The position numbers and the translations under genes were made by a program. A stretch of 23,032 nt of DNA, taken from the NCBI GenBank assembly GCA_010092775.1, contig JAADYZ010000082.1:1-23032 (forward strand). Reading direction: 5' to 3'. How positions within the stretch are numbered: the first letter of the stretch is position 1; every line of letters begins with the position of its first letter. The stretch comes from Chloroflexota bacterium. Lineage in GTDB: Bacteria > Chloroflexota > Anaerolineae > Aggregatilineales > UBA3940. Shown piece by piece: positions 8,401-14,217 of the stretch. The notes beneath the pieces were generated by a model. The model searched no databases. It was not told where the DNA came from and worked only from the letters and a program-made list of their open reading frames with translations.

Positions 8401-9169
8401 TGCGGGCGTCGCGATCCTTAGTCAGCATGCGGAAGACCAGGTCCACGATGTCATCAGGCAGGTCAGGGCGAAACTCAGTAAGCAAAGGCACCGGGGTGTT
8501 GAGGATCGAATGGATCAGAATACCCGGGTGGCTGGCGTCAAAGGGACGACGCCCAGCCAGCATCTCATAGAGAATCACGCCGAAAGACCAGATGTCGGCC
8601 CGCTCATCGAGCTGCAAGCCCAAGGCCGCCTCGGGGCTTAGATAGGCATAGGTACCGACCACAGAGCCAGCCGCCGTCAGCGAGCTGGCTCCGCCCAGGT
8701 AGGCCACACCGAAATCGGTTAGACGTGGGCTACCGTCCTCAGCGATCAGCACGTTGGCGGGTTTCAAGTCACGATGGATGATCTCCAGCCGATGGGCGCG
8801 GGTGAGGGCGTCCGCCAGGTCCAGCGCAATATTCAAGACCTGATTGACCGGCGGCTGCGGCGTGTGCTCCAGCAGTTGATCCAAATCGCCGCTGCTAACG
8901 TATTCCATCACAATGTAGGTTTTGCCGGCCTCGCGCCCAAATTGGATCATCTTGACGATGTTGGGATGGTTCAGTTGGCGCAGGGCCTCGCCTTCACGCT
9001 CAAAGCGCTCGATGATGTCACGATCGCGAATCTCAGCCCGTAGGGTCTTGATGGCGACGTAGTCCTCTGTCTGGCGGTCAAAGCCACGATACACGTCGCC
9101 CATCGCGCCCTGTCCGATGATGTTCTTGATTTCGAAGCGGTCTAGTATAAGATGTGGCACGTCAACCAT
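5402..9169 (-). CDS. Ser/Thr protein kinase - NB-ARC-like STAND ATPase - TPR fusion protein
   Basis: A 1255-residue multidomain signalling protein. The Hanks-type kinase domain (about 12-275) has the glycine loop GQGAMG (19-24), VAIK with K41, HRDLKPAN with D134, and DFG at 152-154, all intact. A linker leads to a STAND-type P-loop ATPase (about 310-600) with Walker A GPGGMGKT (K347) and Walker B LLLVLDNFEH, followed by a helical and winged-helix-like region. From about 690 to 1220 there are roughly 12 tetratricopeptide repeats. There is no transmembrane segment, so it should be cytoplasmic. GTG at 9178 is an alternative start, but GAGAGAG sits 8 bases before the ATG at 9169. STAND proteins typically oligomerise when the repeat region senses a ligand. 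Here the kinase would be the effector. The trigger is unknown. An unknown gene follows after 4 bases. Confidence 0.93.
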   Translation of the reverse strand: MVDVPHLILDRFEIKNIIGQGAMGDVYRGFDRQTEDYVAIKTLRAEIRDRDIIERFEREGEALRQLNHPNIVKMIQFGREAGKTYIVMEYVSSGDLDQLLEHTPQPPVNQVLNIALDLADALTRAHRLEIIHRDLKPANVLIAEDGSPRLTDFGVAYLGGASSLTAAGSVVGTYAYLSPEAALGLQLDERADIWSFGVILYEMLAGRRPFDASHPGILIHSILNTPVPLLTEFRPDLPDDIVDLVFRMLTKDRDARISSVRLVGAELEAIMKGVQPSLRSTNAIEITPLIDRKRFASTPRGTSDSQHNLPAQTTPFIGRQFAMQRVPEMLSDECRLVTVMGPGGMGKTRLSIEIARQFVGRKADGVYFVGLAPLPSADLIPSAIAEALDFTPAAGDQVAQVLDYLSEKNLLLVLDNFEHVMGGVEFVTRILDEAPNVTLLVTSRTRLNLASECTFEVIGMDVPRHAQDEDFERYESVQLFISYARRAQPGYELAAEHRDAVVKISNLVAGMPLGLELAAAWVRVLDPNEIAEELSDSLDFLETTMRDVPERHRSMRAVFDYSWKLMTESERDVLMRLSVFRGGFTRDAAKHIASASLLDLMGLTDKSLLHREPDGRFRVHQQIRQYAEENLAQNGGAAEPLRDAHCDYYFDLIIKLLDEYKHAGNTDLQRRIGEDYDNIRIALDHGINTGQIDRLRILIDPLLSFYEASSMAEEGLDVLTRIKQAVEEDGSDEVLLLLIQTRVSTVYQRLGRYDESIAMLRDVLPRAEELNNEFLISEVANYLSYALYALGDLSEALAYAERGTDLLEKQGTIEGKGFALANLGYMYFMVGEYEKALSVMDRSLEASRSEGNLYAVAYEYNNEGEVYRALGDYETAEEYFHKANDMFTSLDTRRGMAFTRVNLGLIAHQQGKHDVAAARFRDALALYREIGDRNGVADATGKLGNVCWWLGDVDQAISLTEASLETYRKLGDAMGTADALTQLANFLVMRPDSREEMRGTYQEALELRRAAGNPPAVARSLNDLGVLAREEGRYDEAERLIEEALTISQEVGDPGLIVRSLTNLGATLLREERLDDARVRLDDALNVARAINDAFLQALAMVFLGEVLWMQGHFGQAEEVLKEAHRIGQQVGDDWIVADAEMQLGALALEQSNAPEALERLRSALKLSTQARSPQMQLGALCFITRYEKDFGDSVRAVELASLIEQHLAAPAYHRVLARRLREELKGGIDQQQFEAACQRGQSAKLEQIVEQMVS

Positions 9170-9528
9170 GCTGCTCACTCTCTCTCACATTGAGACGCTC
9201 GCGGTGGCTCTACTCAGCCACGGTGAACGTCATGGGGCTGCTTGCGGTTTGGTGGGGCAAAGAGGACGGTATTTGCGGCTGAGGCCTCCAGCACCCTGAA
9301 TCTCCAAGACCATTGTACACTGATCCCAGGCCCGTTTGCATCGCGCTGCGGCCTACCTGACCTCCGCTGAATGCGCTGGCTCCGAGCGTAAAAAAGGCGG
9401 ATACGCTTCCTATAAATCCCATAAAAATGCTACACCCTGCGTCAAGATTTCTATATCCTATAAACATAGGTCCCGTCCCCAGAGATAGCGCTGACCTACT
9501 GCTAAGCTCCTCGAGAAAGAGTGTGAAC
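9170..9528. other. Divergent intergenic region between kinase gene and small SpoIIAA-like gene
   Basis: About 360 bases with no convincing gene. It must hold the leftward promoter of the kinase operon and the rightward promoter of the small gene at 9529. Leftward, TACAAT on the minus strand at 9317-9312 is a reasonable -10, with a weak -35 at 9340-9335. Rightward, TATAAA at 9459-9464 lies in an AT-rich patch (9410-9470) without a good -35. Neither is strong enough to call firmly. Confidence 0.35.
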
Positions 9529-9894
9529 ATGGCCGTCGAACTGGAAGTCTTGCCAGGTGAACGAATTACAATCTATCGCGTTTCTGAGGATCACGAGTCT
9601 GTGACGTCTGTCCCAGAGGGTCTGGCCGCAACCGAGGCTCTTTTCCGCTTGGTTCACGGTCCTGTGTTTCACATCATTGATCTGGGTGGCTGGACACGCA
9701 GCCTGCCGGAAGCGATCCGCTCTTTGAAGAGGGTCATGTTTGACTCGCGCCTCATGTACGATCCGCGAGTCAACATTGTCATCGTGGGCGATGTCGAGCA
9801 ACCACAACGAAGCGACATTGGACACATATTCAGTTCGCGAGATGCGGCAATCCATTATGCCCGTCGACATATCGCAATGATAACCTATCACTAG
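9529..9894 (+). CDS. Small cytoplasmic protein, possibly SpoIIAA-like/STAS-type
   Basis: A 121-residue protein with no signal peptide or membrane segment. The pattern of an early beta strand (ITIYRV), a central strand (VFHIIDLGGW), a helix with LPEAIRSLKRV, a strand VNIVIVGD and a C-terminal helix (SSRDAAIHYARRHI) resembles small SpoIIAA-like proteins common in Chloroflexota. The resemblance is by layout only and I would not name a family firmly. The ATG at 9529 is preceded by GAGAAAGAG with about 8 bases of spacing. An earlier in-frame start at 9427 lies in the AT-rich promoter-like region and has no ribosome site. A hairpin followed by five T residues lies just downstream (9917-9949), so the gene is probably monocistronic. 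Confidence 0.65.
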   Translation: MAVELEVLPGERITIYRVSEDHESVTSVPEGLAATEALFRLVHGPVFHIIDLGGWTRSLPEAIRSLKRVMFDSRLMYDPRVNIVIVGDVEQPQRSDIGHIFSSRDAAIHYARRHIAMITYH

Positions 9895-9916
9895 GACATA
9901 CCTACTGCTTAATTAT

Positions 9917-9949
9917 GGCAGGCACGGTCCTGATTCTGCCGTTTTTCTT
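9917..9949 (+). terminator. Probable intrinsic terminator of the small gene at 9529
   Basis: GGCAG (9917-9921) pairs with CTGCC (9936-9940) and is followed by GTTTTTCTT. The stem is short (5 bp) with a 14-base loop, so the call is moderate. Confidence 0.45.
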
Positions 9950-9981
9950 GCAAAAATGATAAGCCTGAGTCGGGGTCTGAC

Positions 9982-10009
9982 TTGGGTTCCGCGTGCCTAG
10001 CGCTATACT
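9982..10009 (+). promoter_or_regulatory. Probable sigma-70 promoter of the esterase gene
   Basis: TTGGGT (9982-9987) and TATACT (10004-10009) with a 16-base spacer lie about 57 bases before the ATG at 10066. The -10 matches five of six consensus positions; the -35 is weaker. Confidence 0.45.
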
Positions 10010-10065
10010 CACGGGGGTCGGTTATTTAGGCTGATCCCCGTCATTGATTCAGGAGAAGACAGGGC

Positions 10066-11478
10066 ATGCGTCTGTTTGAAACGGCGCTGGTGATTGTTAA
10101 CTTGGCCGCCGTGATCACCAGCTTCATCCCCGCGATTAAGCGCCAGAGATGGTGGGTGGCCCTGCCGATCTTAGGGGCCTGTTTGGTCGTCGCCCACCTG
10201 GCTGGCGAAGGCTATCGTTGGCAAATGCTGCCCCACTATGTCCTCACTGCCGCCCTGCTGGGCCTCACCCCAGCAGAAGCCTCCAGCGAGGAGCGAGCGC
10301 TGCAGTATGGCGCGCTTGGCGTTTGGGTGTTGGGCACGGCTTTGGCGCTCGTCCTGCCCGTGCCCCAACTTCCGGAGCCGAGCGGACCTTATAATGTGGG
10401 CACGACAGTCTATCATTGGACCGATCAGGACCGGGCAGAGATCTATGGGGAGAACCCCGGGGGGCCGCGCGAGATCATGGTGCAAATCTGGTACCCGGCA
10501 GGGGCCAGTGTGGATGGTCAACCCGTACCCTGGCTGCTCGACAGCGGTGAGACGGCGCGCGCCATGGCCCAGTGGGTGGGCCTGCCGCCGCTGTTGATCC
10601 CGCAAATCAACCTGACGCAAAGCCATGCCTATCCGGATGCGCGTGTGAGCCCGCGTGATCCGCCCTATCCGGTAATCCTATATGTGCATGGCTGGGGCGG
10701 TTTCCGTTCGATCAATCTCGATCAGCTCGAACTGCTAGCCTCACATGGTTACATTGTGGCGAGTGCTGATCATACCTATGGGGCGTTGGCCACGGTGTTC
10801 CCAGATGGACGCGTCGCGCCCAACGACCCCAACGCGATCCCCGAACGCGATCAGGTGGGTGAGGACGCCTACCAGGCGGCGATCGACGTGCTGGCAGGCA
10901 CCTACGCCGCCGACGCCCGCTTTGTACTGGACCAACTGACCGCGCTCAATGAGGATGATCCGGAGCGGCGCTTCACCGGGTTGCTGGACCTGGAGCGGGT
11001 GGGGTTCTTCGGTCACTCGACAGGTGGCGGAGCGGTGATGCAAGCCTGCCACGACGATCCACGCTGCATCGCTGTATTGGGCCAGGACACCTGGATTGAA
11101 CCTACGACCGATTCGGTGGTTGACTTGGGGCTGGATATCCCCGCACTCTTGATCTTCAGTGATGGCTGGGGCTCCGACAACAATAAAGCACTGATCCGCG
11201 AGTTTGTGCCGAATCTCTCTGAGGACCGTTACGAGGTAGTGATCGCAGAGACTCAGCACTACGACTTCACCATCGTGCCCCTGCTGTCTCCGCTGGCCAG
11301 CCTCCTCGGATTGAAAGGGCCATTACCCAGCCAACAGGTGATCGAGGTCAATCATGAAGTGCTGTTGAGCTTCTTCGATAGCTATTTAAAGGGTGAGGAC
11401 GCCGCTCAGGTGGCAGCGACCCTGGAAGGTCGTGAGGTTCTGATTGTGCGGGAGATTCGCCAGTTGACCGCCGATTAG
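10066..11478 (+). CDS. Membrane-anchored PAF-acetylhydrolase-like alpha/beta hydrolase
   Basis: A 470-residue protein with two parts. Residues 1-105 hold about three hydrophobic helices ending at LVLPVPQLPEP. Residues about 110-465 are an alpha/beta hydrolase resembling platelet-activating-factor acetylhydrolase (lipoprotein-associated phospholipase A2), with PYNVGT and VQIWYPA near its start. The nucleophile is S318 in GHSTGG. D341 in GQDTWIEP matches the family's LDAW-type acid position, and H398 lies in TQHYDF; together these form a plausible complete triad. An AGGAG lies upstream of the ATG at 10066. It probably hydrolyses short or oxidised acyl esters of lipids at the membrane; the substrate is not determinable. 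Its stop overlaps the stop of the convergent kinase gene by 4 bases. A dienelactone-hydrolase-like role is the main alternative. Confidence 0.82.
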   Translation: MRLFETALVIVNLAAVITSFIPAIKRQRWWVALPILGACLVVAHLAGEGYRWQMLPHYVLTAALLGLTPAEASSEERALQYGALGVWVLGTALALVLPVPQLPEPSGPYNVGTTVYHWTDQDRAEIYGENPGGPREIMVQIWYPAGASVDGQPVPWLLDSGETARAMAQWVGLPPLLIPQINLTQSHAYPDARVSPRDPPYPVILYVHGWGGFRSINLDQLELLASHGYIVASADHTYGALATVFPDGRVAPNDPNAIPERDQVGEDAYQAAIDVLAGTYAADARFVLDQLTALNEDDPERRFTGLLDLERVGFFGHSTGGGAVMQACHDDPRCIAVLGQDTWIEPTTDSVVDLGLDIPALLIFSDGWGSDNNKALIREFVPNLSEDRYEVVIAETQHYDFTIVPLLSPLASLLGLKGPLPSQQVIEVNHEVLLSFFDSYLKGEDAAQVAATLEGREVLIVREIRQLTAD

Positions 11479-13097
11479 CCATCCTGAAGGGGCAGATGGA
11501 TCACAAAGATTGAGCCTTGGCCAATGGCACTTTCCAGGCTGATATAGCCCTGATGAGCGCTGACCGCCTCCTTAGCGATGGTAAGCCCTAAGCCGGTTCC
11601 CTGCTGATGCGTAACGTTGCCGCCACGCGTGTAGCTATGGAAGACCAGTGCTTGGTCCGTTTCGGGGATTCCGATCCCTTGGTCTGCTATGACAATTCGC
11701 AATTCGGCATCATCGGCCTTGACAGTCATGGTAATCTCGCTGTCGTCCGGCGAATACTTGACCGCATTGCTGACTAAGTTGATCAAGGCTTTGCGCAGCA
11801 TCTTGCGATCAACGGGCATCATCAAATGCTCAAGCTCTGGCTGGAAGCGCATCACATGGCGCGTGCCGATAGCCAGCCGGAGTTCGGCGAAGGTATCAGC
11901 GCAAAGCCCTACAACGTCTGTGTCGATGGGCATGAAGCCAACCCCAGACTGCTCATCCAAACGGACCGTCAACACCTCTTCGACCAGATCATCCATACGC
12001 TTGATCTGGTCGTGCAGGAGGCGAAACTTCTGCATCCGCTCGGCTTCGGTCATTTGGTCTCCGCGCTTTTCCAACAGACTGAGGTGAATGCTGAGCGCTG
12101 TCAACGGGGTGCGAAAGTCGTGGGTCAGCATCGAGATGACGCCAGACTTCAACTCGCGCAGTTCGCGTTCCTTCTCCAGCTCGGCGGCTAAGATGTTGGC
12201 GCGCTCGCGCAGGCTGTCGAGCTTCTTGCGCTCCGAGATATCCAGATAGGTACACATCAGGCTGATTGGTTCACCGGCATTGTCAGTGACTACACTGGCT
12301 GAGGTCAAAAGCGTGAGCGTCTCGCCCAGTCGATTCTGAGTCTCCAGTTCCTCACGCCACCCACCGCTTGTAAGCAGTTGCGCGAAGCGATTGTCAGCGT
12401 GGAGGTCCAGAAAGCTCTTGATGTTCAACGAGCCGACAACCTGCCTGGCGCCCTCGAAACCCCACAGATCGAGAAAGGCTGGGTTAACGTACTCAATCAA
12501 ACCATCAAGGTCGCTCATGACAATCCCGGTCGCAGAAGACTGGATGGCCCAATTCTTGACGGTCAGGTCACGAATGGCCATCTGGTTGACGCGGCGCAGT
12601 TCACGATCCTCTAGGGCGTGTCGGATCGATTCGCCCAGGCGGCTCAGCCGGTCTTTCAGCAGATAGTCATAAGCGCCCTGGCGCATCAGACTGACGGCCA
12701 CTTGTTCGCCAATCGCTCCGGAGACGATAATGACTGGTAAGGTGGGATCCTTTCCCTGAACGATCTCTAGCGCTTCGGATGAGGTCAGGGAAGGCATTGA
12801 GTGGTCGGAGATGATGATGTCCCACTCGTGGGTATTCAGGGCATCGCGCAGCGCCTCAGGGGATTGGACGCGCTCAAACTGGACATCAATGTCGCTGCGT
12901 TTGATCTCTTGGACCAACAGGAAGACATCATCCTGAGAATCTTCCACAAACAGAACCGCGATTGACTTCCGGTCTACCAAGCTCTCCCATTCTTTCTCCA
13001 CGGGCGAATGGTGGCCATCCGCCAGCTTGTGAGCGTCTAGGCCCATGGTCCAACGAATAGGCGAGGTCACCTCAGCCGGGCAGATGATGCGGAGCAC
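11475..13097 (-). CDS. Receiver-PAS-histidine kinase (soluble)
   Basis: A 540-residue cytoplasmic kinase with the order receiver (about 45-165), PAS (about 180-295), coiled coil, HisKA and HATPase_c. The receiver has acidic ED in LFVEDSQDD, phospho-acceptor D98 in ISDHSMPSL, and Ser instead of Thr in IIVSGA. The kinase His is H326 in MLTHDFRTPLTAL. N, G1 (DQGIGIPE) and G2 (GTGLGLTIAKE) boxes are intact. The PAS domain ends with the usual DISERKK. There are no membrane segments. With the receiver at the N terminus, phosphorylation by another kinase could tune its own kinase activity. The start is uncertain: GTG at 13097 is the longest; ATG at 13046 is also possible, and neither cuts a domain. 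Its stop overlaps that of the esterase gene. Confidence 0.9.
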   Translation of the reverse strand: MLRIICPAEVTSPIRWTMGLDAHKLADGHHSPVEKEWESLVDRKSIAVLFVEDSQDDVFLLVQEIKRSDIDVQFERVQSPEALRDALNTHEWDIIISDHSMPSLTSSEALEIVQGKDPTLPVIIVSGAIGEQVAVSLMRQGAYDYLLKDRLSRLGESIRHALEDRELRRVNQMAIRDLTVKNWAIQSSATGIVMSDLDGLIEYVNPAFLDLWGFEGARQVVGSLNIKSFLDLHADNRFAQLLTSGGWREELETQNRLGETLTLLTSASVVTDNAGEPISLMCTYLDISERKKLDSLRERANILAAELEKERELRELKSGVISMLTHDFRTPLTALSIHLSLLEKRGDQMTEAERMQKFRLLHDQIKRMDDLVEEVLTVRLDEQSGVGFMPIDTDVVGLCADTFAELRLAIGTRHVMRFQPELEHLMMPVDRKMLRKALINLVSNAVKYSPDDSEITMTVKADDAELRIVIADQGIGIPETDQALVFHSYTRGGNVTHQQGTGLGLTIAKEAVSAHQGYISLESAIGQGSIFVIHLPLQDG

Positions 13098-13245
13098 GCT
13101 GCCAACCTGATTGTACGCACAATGCCTTGTAGAGAGGGCCGTCTGTTAGCAGACAACTGTCCTTTAATAGCCTAGTTTTATCATAAATCCATTTTCATCA
13201 TTTGCCAAGCACCTGCCGATCGAAACAGGCTGGAACGCTCAAGTC

Positions 13246-13254
13246 TGGTAAAAT
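13246..13254 (+). promoter_or_regulatory. Extended -10 promoter element before the small lipoprotein gene
   Basis: TGG followed directly by TAAAAT is an extended -10 element (TGn plus a -10 with five of six matches). No good -35 is seen 17 bases upstream. The predicted transcript start is near 13261, about 40 bases before the ATG at 13301. Confidence 0.4.
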
Positions 13255-13300
13255 CGGGGTGGTAGACTTGCAAAGCACATCCAGATAAAGGAGAGATGCG

Positions 13301-13645
13301 ATGAAGCGATTCAGTTTGTTCATGGCGCTGCTGCTGGCCGCTGGTTTGGCAGCCTGCGGCGGGGCTATCAACACCGAGCATGGATCGGGCGCAACCATCA
13401 CGGTGAGCAATACCGGCCAGGTACCGATCTGCTTCGTTCAGATTTCCCCTGTCACCGACGACGCATGGGGCAACGACGAGACCGGTCGGCGACAGATTGA
13501 ACCCGGCGAGGTGCAGTCCTTTAGCGTGGCTCCTGGCGACTACGACCTACTCGCGGCGAACTGCGGCGAGAACGACTTCATCGACAACTTGGGCGTTAGC
13601 GTCCAAGATGATTACTTTTGGGAAGTCAGCCTTGCAGCCCCTTAA
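13301..13645 (+). CDS. Small secreted lipoprotein of unknown function
   Basis: A 114-residue lipoprotein. A classic signal with the lipobox LAAC puts the lipidated Cys at residue 19. The mature domain is an all-beta-looking module with an ordered series of short motifs: VSNTGQVPICFVQISP, DDAWGND, IEPGE, FSVAPGDYDLLAANC. The 'ISP...WG.D...I.PG...F.V..G.YDL.A..C' pattern recurs in small lipoproteins and surface proteins of unknown function. The two Cys residues (about 44 and 87) could form a disulfide. AAGGAGA precedes the ATG with good spacing, and an extended -10 lies upstream. The gene ends 20 bases before rfbC on the same strand, so both may share a transcript, but no functional link is evident. 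Confidence 0.85.
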   Translation: MKRFSLFMALLLAAGLAACGGAINTEHGSGATITVSNTGQVPICFVQISPVTDDAWGNDETGRRQIEPGEVQSFSVAPGDYDLLAANCGENDFIDNLGVSVQDDYFWEVSLAAP

Positions 13646-13665
13646 GCAGCAGTGGAAGCGCAGCT

Positions 13666-14217
13666 ATGCAGATTGAGCCACTCAAACTGGCGGGCACTTA
13701 CTCGGTTACCCTGGCCCCCATCTCCGATGAGCGTGGCTATTTCGTGACGACCTATCTCGAATCCGCCTTCCACGCGCAGGGCATTGAGGCGCACTGGGTT
13801 CAGGAGAATCAGTCGCTTTCGCGGCGTAAAGGGGTGCTGCGCGGCCTGCATTTTCAGGCACCACCCCACGCACAGGCGAAATTGGTGCGGGTGTTAAGCG
13901 GTGTCGTGTTGGATGTGTGGGTAGACATCCGCAAGGACTCGCCCACCTACGGGCAGTGGGATTCGATCGAATTGGACGCGCAACGCCACAGCATGGTCTA
14001 TATCGCGCAGGGTTTCGCCCATGCATTCCTGACCCTGACCGAAGATACGATTGTTCTATACAAGGTCGACAGTCCATACGCCCCGCAATCGGAGGGTGGG
14101 CTGCTGTGGAACGATCCTATTCTGGCGATTCCCTGGCCGCTAGACGAGCCTCAGCTCTCACAGAGGGATCAGAGATGGCCGACCCTGGCTGAGTTTGATT
14201 CGCCTTTTTACAGGTGA
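13666..14217 (+). CDS. rfbC: dTDP-4-dehydrorhamnose 3,5-epimerase
   Basis: A 183-residue cupin-fold epimerase of the RmlC family, which converts dTDP-4-keto-6-deoxyglucose to dTDP-4-keto-rhamnose in dTDP-L-rhamnose synthesis for cell-surface polysaccharide. Diagnostic motifs are GVLRGLHFQ with the catalytic His H62, the GYF motif near residue 25, the DVWVDIRKDSPTYG block (83-96), QGFAHAF (115-121) and LYKVDSPYAP with Y132 and Y138. The length is normal for the family. ATG at 13666 is used; GGAAG lies 7 bases upstream, and an earlier TTG would overlap the lipoprotein gene. The usual partners rfbA, rfbB and rfbD are not nearby. Its 3' end overlaps the convergent S9 peptidase by 10 bases. Confidence 0.95.
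   Translation: MQIEPLKLAGTYSVTLAPISDERGYFVTTYLESAFHAQGIEAHWVQENQSLSRRKGVLRGLHFQAPPHAQAKLVRVLSGVVLDVWVDIRKDSPTYGQWDSIELDAQRHSMVYIAQGFAHAFLTLTEDTIVLYKVDSPYAPQSEGGLLWNDPILAIPWPLDEPQLSQRDQRWPTLAEFDSPFYR

Noticed and set aside
7514..8641. Long plus-strand open frame (375 codons) inside the kinase gene
   Set aside because: Antisense shadow of a conserved ATPase/kinase region. Its translation has no recognisable domain and codon use is atypical.
13618..13665. Upstream extension of rfbC from a TTG at 13618
   Set aside because: It overlaps the end of the lipoprotein gene; the family starts at the ATG at 13666.
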